A stretch of 45,165 nucleotides of DNA, taken from NCBI GenBank assembly GCA_000310025.1, contig FN649727.1, positions 5,690,877-5,736,041 of the forward strand, written 5' to 3'. The notes beneath the pieces are model-generated. The model did not search any database. It was not told the DNA's origin and saw only the letters and a list, made by a program, of their open reading frames with translations. Origin of the DNA: Ectocarpus siliculosus. Its lineage: Eukaryota > Sar > Phaeophyceae > Ectocarpales > Ectocarpaceae. The translations under genes and the position numbers were made by a program. Positions within the stretch are counted from its first letter, which is position 1, and each line of letters starts with the position of its first letter. Of the stretch, positions 11,103 to 22,600 are shown in pieces.

Positions 11103-14100
11103 ATGGCGACGCCCGGACAAGAGGACGACAAGTCCATGGCGTTTGACTTGCTCGGAGATGAGTCGAGCGACTCCCGAGAACGAGACACCTCGTTTGCCCG
11201 TGGCCTCTCGCGGAGCTTCAGGAGGGTGACGCCGCCGGTGAAGGAGCGCCTCCTGCGTGTCATCAATGACGAGCTTTCGAGCCTGGCCGCGGAGGCGGAC
11301 GGAGTCAGCGAGAAAGTCAAGGTGTGTGTGCTTGGTTGATGATGTCGTGCAATAATTAATCATGGCTTGCCGATGGTGTACAGCTTGGTTTGGATGATGT
11401 GTACAGCAGAGCAAACATTCAAGCTGGCTCTGTGTCGGTTCCTGGATGACCTTCGCTGCCGCAGCGTGATAGATGCGTACGTCTCCTTCGGCACTCTGTT
11501 TGCCATGGTATGAGTTCATATTGCGCGGTCGTTTCTGTTACATATTTTCGTACCCCCTGGACCGATTTGGAAACTTTGCACACGAGCTTGCGCAAGAGGT
11601 AAAATTCTCACTTGTACTTTTCAAGAAATCGCCGAACGCCCACCTGCCCACCACCCTCACAGCCCCCGACTACTCCCACGTTTCTAGTTTGTAGCTACAG
11701 CAGGTAGGCGCTGGAGGCAGCTGAGCTACAGCAGTAGCTATTGGATAAGCTACTAGCTCCCTTTTTGTAGTCCTGACTCATGAGTTCTTGGCCTGCTTAC
11801 CACAGCAGCAGTGTATGTTTCTTTTGCAGACGCGTTGTTTGTTCGTGCCCTTGTTGTATGTACGTAAGAGAGAGATGTTTCGCGGACGGTTGGTACACGT
11901 GTACCAGTACGTAATACTGCTGTAGGCTTTACAGCACCACGCGAACAAAGGCGTTCAACGAAGGCGCTGCTCGCGAAAGTGTCAAATGCTTAATGCTGGC
12001 CGGCAAGGACGTTCGTTATGCACTCTGGCCGAGCTGTCAAGACATCCATCCCATTGCCGCAAAACGTAAGGGCAGCATCTATAGCCCATTTCCCAGTTAG
12101 CATCTTCATCAGGATGCATCTCTATCAACATGATCGTCCTCCTTACCTCTCTCGGTTGTCTCAACAGATTGCAGTATTGCGCACACGCAGTTCCAAATTC
12201 AATTTCCCCCCCAAAAAATGCCAGCCGTCTTTGCAAATCTCAGGCGGTTGAGATGTTTTTTAGTCTTAGTCTTAAGATTACCGGTTTGGTTGCCTGGTCT
12301 GATCGTCCTCACAACGAAACCTCCTATCTGTAGATAAAGACGATTTTGTTTTGTTTTGGTGAGAAAAATGGTAAATACTGAAATACTGTTTCTCTTCTCT
12401 ATGCACGCAAGTTCTTTCCGGCCTCATGTCCTCGCTCGTGCGCCTAACTGCTGTATCGTGCCGTGCAGAAAATCATCAACCGACAACGGCAGCGGCTCGA
12501 CTCCCTCATCGAAGAAACCTCCAAGGCACCTCGCAGGCTTCAGTCCAAGGTGGGCAAGCAAGCGCGCTTCACAACCTCCCCTTGTGCGGCGTATCTGTTA
12601 TCTCCATAACCTTATGCGTGATCGTGCAGCATTCGATGTGAAAGCGTTATGTCAGAAATTTGCCAACGCCGCGATTAGCGGCGGGCTACGAGCGTTTCTT
12701 TGAGAGCCCCAAAACGGGCGCGAAGGAAGAGGGAAGAGTGTGCGCCACGATAGCGTGAGGTGAGACGGTGGCCCTCCGCACGAATCCCTCGTACCTCGAT
12801 TGCCAAGGCATTGGCTGGGTGTTTGTTCCAGGGTGTTGTTGTCGGTGCGACGTGCCAATTATTTAGCGGCAGAGGATACCCCAACATGTATGCGTCCTAC
12901 CGCCTACAGTATTCGTTCGTGGATCGGCCCTTTGTTATGCAATTCCCTTAGTCGCCATTCGCCCGTCGTCGGCGTCGTCTCGCTGTGTGTCTTTCAGATC
13001 ACCGCCCCCTTGGACAAGCACCGTCGGCAGTTTCACGGAAAGATTCGAAAGGTGAGGGGAGTCGCGCGGGAGGAAGGAAAGTCAGGAAAACGACAAGCCG
13101 TAGCGTACGAGGCCACCCATCTACAATTGCAGCCCATTGTAAACTGCTCCGGCGCATGCATGGACCACACGCCGTATTTTTTATTTGACTTGTAGAAACC
13201 AACCCAGCGATTCAGCAGCTTTGGGGCTCCCTTCAAATTGTTGTCTCCAGCGCTTCAAACTCGAGCTGCTGTATCGGCATGGGGTAACAAGCAAGTCGGT
13301 AAACGGAGACGGGACTCAATAGATGCGTTCAGGTTCAACAGCGGTTGTCCCACCCCGCGTTGGCAGTATCCGCCCGGTGTCGGTGTTCGTGTGGGTAGGT
13401 CCTGCTTGCGTGGGTGTAGCTCGGGGGCCCCGTGATGGAGAGAGGTTACCCCTGTATGTAGTCTTGGTCCTAACCGTCTGTCTATGCCGGTTGGTTTTGG
13501 TGGGTGGGTTGGTTGCCGTTTTGCAGGCGGTGACTGGCGACCCTTTGAAGAGTGTGAGGCTGCACCTGGAGGAGAAGAGGAGCAAGCCGTTCGTGATGCG
13601 CATGCTGGACAAGGCGGCCTTCACCGTTGGGGTGAGTTGAGAAACCAAGAATTAAACAACGGCCGGTCGGTGAGTCGCATGGCTGATAGGGCGAAGCCGG
13701 GGGGGGGCGGAAGAGCGGGGAAGGGGTGAAAAGGTATGCGAAGGCACAGCAGTGTGAGGGCAGGGGGTGGAAGGAGCAGAGGGAGGAGAAGGGGCAGGGG
13801 CATGGCGAAGCGGAACCGAGGCCAGGGAACGGAATGGGCGTACTGTTGTGCTTCTCGCCGTATTTTTTCATCGGGTGGGGATAGCGGTGGGTTTTGTTTT
13901 ACGCAGTTTTGCGTCGATTCATGGTATGTCTGTTTTTTTATTCATCTTGAGGTGAAATGACGAGAGGCGCAGGCTCAGCAGTACCGCAGGCTCGACAGAC
14001 AGCGTGCAACTGTTTGCTTGATGTGGCGAGGGGCCAGGAGCTGAGCTAGCAGACTTAGGGTCAGGTCTTACCCAGTTTGGTTTATGGCATCCGTGTCATC

Positions 14101-17100
14101 TGTGCTTGCTTGACGACATGAAGCTAGGTTTGCAGCTGCCCGCGCTCGCAACTTCTACTCGTTTCCCTAATGGTCTGTCGAAGGCGTGCCTACGTAGTCG
14201 GCTTAGTGTGTTTTTTAAAAGTTTTGTGGCCCACCGTTCTGTGTGGATCACTTCTGGACACAGGTGCTCACGATGATCGTGAGCGAGTACGTGCTGCTAC
14301 TGATGCCGGAACGGTTCTGGCTGTGGTACTCGGTGATGGTCCCGGTGCTGCTGCTCATGCGGTATCCGGACTACCGGCAGCGAAAGTGGCTCTTCTTCTA
14401 CTACGACTTCTGCTACTACGTTCAGGCGAGTTGTGTAGCCGTCCCCTGGCGTTTGTTGTTTTTGGATTTGAGTGCAAGGGTTTGAACTGTAGCTCTAGGT
14501 AAGATAAGTAGGCTTGACGGGATTTTGCAACTTCCTCGGATAGAATGCAGCATGGGATGAGTGTTGGTAGCCCCTTTCTGGAGGAGGTGCCGCTCCCCTT
14601 GCTGTGTTGCTTGAAAACAATAAACTAGTGTGTCTTGAGCAGGATCTTCAAGGATTGCTACGCGTGTAAACCTCGCAACGTGTGTGTGGGTGGATTGGGG
14701 AAAAGTCTTTCATTTTTATCCGCTGGGGTGGTGGTGGTGCTGGGGGTAGGGACACGCAACGGATATCTTAGAGCGGGTTACCTTCCTCTCCTCCTCGAGC
14801 TTTGCGTTCCTCTGGTTTTGTTCTTGTCTCGTGTGTGTGTCATGTCATGCCATGTCCTTCTTGGTACTGTTGTCGGCTGCTGTAGATAGAGGGGTTCATG
14901 GCCAACGCGAACAATAACAACAAGAAACAGATGGCATGGGTATCAGACGCAAGAAGCGAAAGAGAGACGCGTGCCCAATGCTAACCAAACGTGACTGCGT
15001 CGCATGTGAATCGGCGTGCGTTTGAGTCAGATTGCCGCGGAAATACGAAGGTGTAGTCGTACCACTCTCTGTTGCCGCATACACGTCGTGAGTGACAAAC
15101 TTATGCGACGGCGTCAGCCTTCCCGGGGGGGAGGCCACCAAGTACAGCATTATTGCGGCAGCCATTGTGCGTAACAGTCGCCGTTGGACCCAAAGGCGAC
15201 GAGGTTCTTTCGTTACAGCTATCAAAGACCGCTAGAGAGAAAAACATTGGTGGCACGCAGTTCGCTGATTGGTAAAAAAAAATTGCGGCGGAATTTAAAA
15301 AAACAGGCACGACCGAAGATCCCTGGACAACGGGCACCATCATCCAGGGTCGAAAGGCCGGGATCTTGGGACAATTGATGATGGATGAAATGTGGCCAAC
15401 TTCTCTCCCCGTCACCATTTTGCCCTTATCGTCGACAGGATACGAGAGGGTTTTATCCCTTGGGTAGCTGTCGAATTGGCGTTTTCCGATGACCCACTTG
15501 CTGCTGCCGGTGCCGCGGACGTCGCGAGAGCGGAAAAACTCGGATTTCTCCTTGCTGATCTTGACTTGGCCCTCCTTCTTGCCCATCGTGATCTTGTACG
15601 CTCGGCGGAAGGAGCCAATCGGCACCATCATATCGTATCCTGTCGACGATAAGGGCAAAATGGTGACGGGGAGAGAAGTTGGCCACATTTCATCCATCAT
15701 CAATTGTCCCAGGATCCCGGCCTTTCGACCCTGGATGATGGTGCCCGTTGTCCAGGGATCTTCGGTCGTGCCTGTTTTTTTAAATTCCGCCGCAATTTTT
15801 TTCTCTAAAAGCAGCTGCAGAGAAACAAAAACAGCAAGACTTGTCCATGGCTCACTCCGATTTTTGCGTATTGTTGTTTTGCTGTCGTTCCAGTTCTGGT
15901 GTATGGTAGCCATCTTCGTGATGCCGCACAGCTGCCGCCTTCTCAAGTCCATCTTCATATTCGTGATGGGGTCTCTCCTGTGGGCGGTGCCGCTCTGGAG
16001 GAACAGCCTGGTTTTCCATGACGTGGACAAGGTGCGGCACGTTTTTTTTCTCCTTGGTGTTGATCTTTACACGCCACCAAGCCGCCCTCCTGCCCTCCCT
16101 TCCTCCCTCCCTCCTGTCTTCTTGCCACCACTGCGACATGTTTTTTTAAGTTGGCCCTTTCGCAATGTCCTGTTCGTTACCGTCGCTCGCAGGTTTTGCC
16201 TGCCGCCGTACGATATTTCCACCTTGCAGCACGTACATGTAGCGCAAGATGTCAAAAAGGAACACGTTGTTTTAGCAAGTCTGAATATCTTTTTGAATCC
16301 CTCTCGTTTCACGAAACGAAGCCGCGGTCTCCTCTTTAACTGGTCCGCGAATCTGATGGACGTTGTGGAATTGTAGCAGTCACTCACCCATCAAGCGGCT
16401 CTTTGCGAAACGACAAGCACGACCACTGTTCTCGGACATGGATTTGGTCGAAAAATGCCTTTCCCCCGGGCGTGCATACACGTAGCTGCGAGTGACCCCG
16501 TGTTCCTGACGAAGTCGGACTGCTTGATTGAGTCTGCCTCTCCACCTGTCCTTTGTTTACGGAATGCTCTGAGTCTACATCTCCATCTCTCTTTATTTGG
16601 CGGGCTGGATTTCGATGCGCCCTTGCATGCTGTCTTCCCTCTCCAATTCCTCCCTCGGTGTGACGATGCAGATGACGTCGTGCTTCATCCACCTGTTCCC
16701 GAGCTGGCTCGCTCTGACCCTGCGGTGGTATCCCCTTGACCCCATGCGAGGGGGCACCGCCGGCGCTGAGCCGGAGTGCCAGGATGGTTTCGACATGGGA
16801 GACGTGGGGACGGCCATGGGCATGTACCTGGCGTGGCAAGTGCTATACTTTTTCAAGACCGAGATCGCGGATAAGGTGTGTACCCTGCGTTGATGAGACA
16901 AGACTCCTCGTATATATATATTTTTTTGTTGCTAGATTTTTTCGGACGCACCCCTCCTTATGTGTGTCGGTAGAACGTCGTGAGTAGTGCCGCCGCATTG
17001 CCTCACGCCACTACATGCACAGCGATGCTGCTATGTGCCTGCTTGTAGCCCCTCCAAACGGCGCTACATGTTTGTCGCGAAAAACAGTTCTCGCAGGCTT

Positions 17101-18431
17101 GTTAAGTTGTCCGATCTCGGGATTAATGCCCTCCCCCCGCCGCGTCATCCTGCCATATCCGTCCATCGAAAGCTGTTTAGCGTGGTCACCCATACCCTCC
17201 TCCATCCCTTTCCCTCTCTGGCTCTTCCTCTCTCATTGCTCACCACCCCTCTCTGGTATCCTCCCTCAACTTACGTGTGCTACTTACTGCCCATATCGCG
17301 CTATGTACTAATTATACAGCCCAAGCTTGACGCGGACCCCGAGATACAGACGAGCTTGCGGTGGCTCACCACGAGCCCCTCCAACCCGATGCACAAGATC
17401 GTCCTCGCCCTGATGCGGAAGACCGGCATGTTTAAGGAGGACGAAACCTTCGACCCGACGACCTTCAAGACGAAGATGATCTTCATGGGCTCGCAGCTGG
17501 TCTTCACGGTGCTGGTCTCCCTGCCGACGCCGTTCCTCTACAACTCTAAGTGGGCGTCCATTTCGCTGGCGTTCTTCGTTTTCCTCTGCGCGTTGTGGAA
17601 CAGGTGTGTGCTGTGTGCGTGTCTTTTTTTTCTTTGCTTTTGACGAGCTCTCGGTGTTGGCAACCACAAGTCGTGACCGAGTACACGTGTTGCCGGCGCA
17701 TCCGTGATGTTTGCGGTGGGTTTGGGTTGTGTACTCATGGATGGACGCGAAAGTGAGGCAGGGGAGGAAATTTTTGTACAAGTCAAAGGAGGTCTGAGGT
17801 TAGCAACGTATGTGGAGCCTTTCCCGGCGTTCTTACAGCACTTGATGGTGATTTCCACCGCCGCCAACGTCCAGGAATCCAAAAAGAACTGCCACTTTTG
17901 CCGAAACTTTCGCTAGCCTCGCCTTGCTCCTCTCGCTGATACACACCACTCGTCTCCCCGATACACACCACTCGTCTCCCTGACTGAACCAACAAAATCC
18001 GCCGCCCTCTCCCCCGTGTGTCCCGCGCCATCATGGCACCGCTTGCGACCCACAGCTCCAACTACTACATCGAGGTCTTCTCTAGGAGGTACTGGCAGTC
18101 CATGGAGGCGGAGTCGGCGGCGAAGGCCGAGGCCCTGGTCGTGAAGGCCACCAGGCAGAGGGAGCGCGAGCGCCTGCGCAGCGGCGAGGACGGTATCGCG
18201 GCGGGAGGGCAGATGCTGTCAGCCTCCAGCGGAGGCAGCGGGGAGGACCTGGCCGACGACGACTACGAAGACGGCGAAGACTGGGAAGAGGAAGCCGATG
18301 CTGCGCCAGCCGCGGATGAGGAGGAGGAGGAGGAGGCGGAGGCGGTGGGGGATATGGACGGGTTGTTCGGGGGTGAGGTGGGGGCGGCTGCCGACGAGAA
18401 CCCTGGGCAAGAGAAGTCGAAGGACGTGTAG
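11103..18431 (+). CDS. GPC1: Glycerophosphocholine acyltransferase, GPC1/DUF2838 family
   Basis: Nine exons: 11103-11321, 12469-12549, 12998-13051, 13527-13631, 14264-14425, 15894-16031, 16672-16875, 17320-17603, 18056-18431 (540 aa). The start ATG has a good context (aaccATGGcg). Family signatures are AAFTVG|VLTMIVSEYVLL, KWLFFYYDFCYYVQ|FWCMVAIF, WRNSLVFHDVDK|MTSCFIHLF, MYLAWQVLYFFKTE and SNYYIEVFSRRYWQ, in the order known from yeast GPC1 (YGR149W). That enzyme uses acyl-CoA to acylate glycerophosphocholine to lyso-PC in a membrane-bound salvage route. About eight hydrophobic segments lie between residues ~145 and ~415. The N-terminal ~140 residues are charged and soluble; the C-terminus (from about 18090) is rich in Glu, Asp and Ala. 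Intron 5 (14426-15893) uses a GC donor (CAG|GCGAGT) and holds a large inverted repeat. The family call is strong; acyltransferase activity is inferred from the family. Confidence 0.87.
15274..15802. repeat. Near-perfect inverted repeat (fold-back) in an acyltransferase intron
   Basis: The left arm 15274-15445 and right arm 15633-15802 are reverse complements over about 170 bp. I see one base difference (T at 15366 opposite the complement of C) plus a two-base change in the terminal A/T run. The 187-bp loop (15446-15632) is not repeated. The element lies wholly within intron 5 of the GPC1 gene, so an intron transcript could fold into a long hairpin. No obvious target-site duplication or transposase is visible. 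The near identity of the arms points to a recent event or arm-to-arm conversion. Confidence 0.92.
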
Positions 18432-19627
18432 CGAGAAGGAGGAGGAGGGTAAAACTATCAATCACCACGGGGCCTTGGGGAAGCTTCAGGTGACACAAAT
18501 ATTTTGCGTGTGTAACCCCGATTAGAACCTGGTTTTTGTTTGTCTTGTGTGAAACCTTCCAAGCCCTTGTCTGGGTTGCGGTTGTTCTGCGGGGTTTTTG
18601 CGGAGCTGAAGATTCGATGAAATCGAGGTCGTTTTCGGCTGCATGAACCGGGTGCTGTTCCGTGTCTTGTAGATGCCGTGGGACTACTGAGAAGGTCTTA
18701 CTACCGTATGCAACCCGCGTGTTGAGCGCCACGTGGGAGTCCACCACGGTATTTTAGATTATTTTGCAAGCTGTGGCGGCAAGTCTGGTTTCACGTTGAA
18801 TGCGGGTTTCATAGTGTACAGGGGAATACGAGTTTTTGTGTACCAGTAGAAAATGGCCACATGTTAGGCCGCGTGACACGGTCGTTGGAGTTGGCCTGCC
18901 CCTCTGTAAATATAGCGCAGGACCCTCAAATGCCGTCAGTCGGTGTTTTCTACGTACACACGCGCGGGAGATGCCTGCGCTTGTGTCAAGGAGCTTCGCC
19001 CTTGACCTCCTCAACAGCGGTGCTGGTTTTGTGTTGACAGGGTATTTTGGTCGAAAATGCTTTTGGTCGACCAATACTGAAGCATCTAAGGTTTTTACTT
19101 GTTTCCAGCTCTTTCGGCTGCGGGACGCATCCTACGTAGCGGCAATCGCGCCACAAATAGAAATGAAGGGCCTGGTTATTTTTATCTCAGTATGTCGGGT
19201 ACGTAAAGTCATGTGCACTGCTGTACTCAATGAAGCACGGACTATCCTGTAGTATCATCGACTGCCTATAACGATCTTTGACCCGTCTGGGCACAGCATG
19301 AGGTTGATCAACGAGGGCACGTGGATTTCCGAAGTTGTATTGAGCGGCGAAGGTGGTGCGCCGAGTCGACCTGTGTGCAACTCTTTCGATTTCATCGACC
19401 AATTCCAGCTGGTCCAACATCATGAGCAGCGGCCGTGAGTGGATCCAGTCTCGTTGGCGGGGTTCTTGTAACCTTTTCGTTCGCGATGCGGCAATCACAG
19501 TAACCTTAACAGATACATCTTCGGCCAAGTCTATACCCCAAGACAAATCATTCTCGACGACGTTGAGACGACGCACCCAAAGAAAACGTTGAGCGGTCAT
19601 TTGCAAACGCACCACGTGGCAACGAGT
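18432..19627. other. Intergenic region between convergent genes, with a short minus-strand open frame
   Basis: This is the shared 3' flank of the GPC1 gene (plus) and the RRM/coiled-coil gene (minus). A minus-strand frame from an ATG at 19600 to a stop at 19187 (about 137 codons) begins 28 bases beyond the RRM gene's stop codon. It contains LLMMLDQLELVDEIERV and a basic PRRVKDRYRQ stretch. I recognise no family. It could be a chance frame in the 3' UTR, a small gene or a decayed fragment. Nothing else is evident here. Confidence 0.35.
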
Positions 19628-22600
19628 CTATGTAACGGGCATTGCCCGAGAGGGGGACGGCGACGGGGATTTTTTTTCGCCCAGCCACCTTTGGAGAAGG
19701 GAGCTCTTTGCCTCGTACCCGCGGAAGGCTCTATCTAACGAGCGGCTCTCGCCCCCCCCGGGGTCCACGTCATCAGGTATCCCGGACGCCCCCTCCACCG
19801 CAGCCTTGTCCTGTGGCCGACAGCCTGCATCCCCCCTGCCTCCATTGCCACCGCAAGTTCTGTTGTGGACTTGTACTTCTGTACAGTTCCTCCCTGTAGC
19901 ACCGGGTCCATGTCTTCTGTCGACTCGAGCGTGACTCTGTGTGGTTCGAGCTTGCTGTTTCTCTTCGGTGAGGGTGCGGCTGCGCGACGGATGTTGTGTT
20001 GGAAACCGCCCTTCGTCGTCATCCCCATACAAGCCTTGTCCAGTTTGTCCACGCTGCGGTGCCTCTGAGACCACGACGCGTCGCCTGTGGGTCACAGCAG
20101 AATCCGGAAGAGGCGCTGCTGGTCCCCCGCCAAACACAGCCTGAAGCATCTGAGGGTAGTCGGTCAAGCGCAATGAGGGGGTCGGTGCGTCCGACAACCC
20201 CGCTACTGCCGTCCCATTGGCGGTGGAGTCTTCGCCGAGCAAAACTGCCAGTACTCGGGCCATGTGCGAGCCTTCGGGAAAGCTAGCGGCCGGGGCGCTG
20301 ACGCCTTGCACTGCTGTCCGGTCTTGAACTCGGCGCTCGTCGGATGGGCTTTCGCCGCCATTTCTTCCCGTCCCAATACCTTGCGCTCTTTCCGACGAGG
20401 CAGCCTCACTTTTCCCGTCGGTTTCATGCAACAAGCTGCCGTGGCACGTTGAGGTCTCGCCGCCGCCACGCCTGGCCTTTGCCTTGTTGCTCTCGTAGAT
20501 CGACTGCAAGTCGGCGCGGGCTCTCGCCAGGTCTTTCCCGAGTCGGATGGAAATCTCTTGCTGAGCCTTCATAGACCGATGGAAGTATGCCCGTGACGAA
20601 GAGGAAGATGAGGACGATTCCGCCATTGCCGCCCGCGTCGACCACGCTGCCGCAGCTGCCGCTGTCTCCGAGTCTAGCTCTGAAGCTTCTGTCCTTTGCG
20701 TGCCTGGAAAGGCCGGGTTCGAAGGTGGGGCGGGGTGTCCGCCAGTGGTGGTTTCGAAGTATCGTGCGTACTTCTCGGGAATCGACAGGCCTTTAGCGCC
20801 GTCGCCCGCCTGCCTGCTCCCACCGTACTCAACTGGCTCCCCTGCGACAGGTGTCCTTGAGTCCGCTTCTTGCTCTTTGTCGTCAACGTTTTGTCGATGG
20901 GGGGCTTCTGGGAGCTTGTGTTCCTTCGAAGATGGCGAGCCGCACGACAACGGGGTTTCGGTGTTTAACCCCGGCTGCGGTGGGTGGCCCAGATCTATCA
21001 AGAGGCCCTCCAGGTGCTTCGCACGGTTGCGCCAGAGTAGGAAGTCATCAACGTAAAGGCGGAGCTGATCTTTGGCCTCAAGAGCATTATCCTGCATGGT
21101 CGTTGCGCCCGCCGCGGACGAAACGGGGGGAGGGGAGAGATTCTTCACAAGACGAAATACTCAAGGGCAAGGACGCGACTGGTTGATACGAGCAACGGTG
21201 GTACAAGCCGATACTTCTCATGCCTTGGTAAAGGTTAACCGCCCCACCAATCTAAGGTGTGATGCTGCCTCTCGCTGCACGCGCGGCAAGCCTGCGTGGC
21301 ACACTACTCCACTCCATTGAGGCGGACCTTCTTGGAGCAGCAGAGCGAAGGGAGGGCATCGGGCGACGGGGGTATTACCTGAGCCGCCTGCCTGGCTCTG
21401 TCGGTCATCTCCAGCTCGGTCCGCAAAGCCTGGATGAGGCGATCCTGGACCTTTACCACCCCGTTCATCGCGATGTCCGCCTTTTCTTGCCTTGTTTCTC
21501 GGGCCAAACGCTCCGACGCGACCTCCCCCTCGCGGTCCTTCTCCTGCCAATGCCGTTCCGGAAAGTGAGGACAACAATAGACACAACCGGACAGAGGGTG
21601 ACAAAATTGTAGGGGTTGGACACGAAGGTGGGCTTGAATTCCTGGAGTGATGGATATCAAATTATGTAGCGACTTTGACGTAGCAAGGGTCATGGAACAG
21701 GTCAGGTTTGCACGAAACGATACCTCCAGACTTGAAAGTACGTTTTACGGCCTGGATTGTTGCACCTACTACATGTGTTGCGGGCGCGCTATAGGGACAC
21801 CAAACGCTGGGTGTGGTGTTGGTGTACACTAGCGTACCTTGACGAGCAGTCTCGCCACATCCTCCTCTGCTGTTCTTGCTGTCCGTTCGGCTTCCTGCTT
21901 AGATGCTACAAGACGGCCGCGCTCCTCCTCCCATTCTTGCATTCGTCTCCACCATTCGTCCTGCGGCAAACCCATTGAAGTTTTTCTTAGTTGAGAAATA
22001 ACCAACTGTGGATGACCAGTATACAAGAGGCATGGTCCATGAGCAGGCATACAAGAGTGTAGGAAGAGACGTCCTTGGAACAGCTCGATAGCCTTTGGAA
22101 GGAGGGATACCACTGGCGGGTGTGCGACCCTCGGGGCATCATCGGCCGATATGCGACTCTGCTTTGGCGCCTGTCGTCATGGACATGCGGACATGCAGGC
22201 CGTCAAGGAGACCCCGCCGCTCGATCCACCCTCTCGTTGGCCTATCTCTCCTACACTAAATACTTGTGAAGGAAACCTGCCTGCCCTCAGTAGCGGGCGA
22301 AATGTACCACGACCTTGGGAACCCCTCGACCGTCGTCTACGGAAGGACCCTAAGCCCTCATTGGTGATAACGACGATATTCAAATTCATGACAAGGTTGA
22401 TGCACATCTTCTTGATAAACCAGGTGGGATAATTCCGCTAGAAATTTGATTTCTTGTCGGCGGTTTCAGTGGCGGAGAAGACGTCTGTGAAAGGTGTTCG
22501 GCAACATTCTCATTCTGACCTCTAGTCGCACGCGAGTAGACCGCTCTGTGTTCAGCTCCGAAGTGGTGGTACGTAACGAAGACCGCAGACGTGCGACTTC

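Noticed and set aside
10629-11519. A 296-codon minus-strand frame
   Set aside because: It is antisense to exon 1 of the GPC1 gene and shows no domain or splice context.
15101-16030. A 309-codon minus-strand frame antisense to the GPC1 gene
   Set aside because: It reads through both arms of the inverted repeat and antisense to a conserved exon; its length is helped by the palindrome. Only the loop part is kept as a finding.
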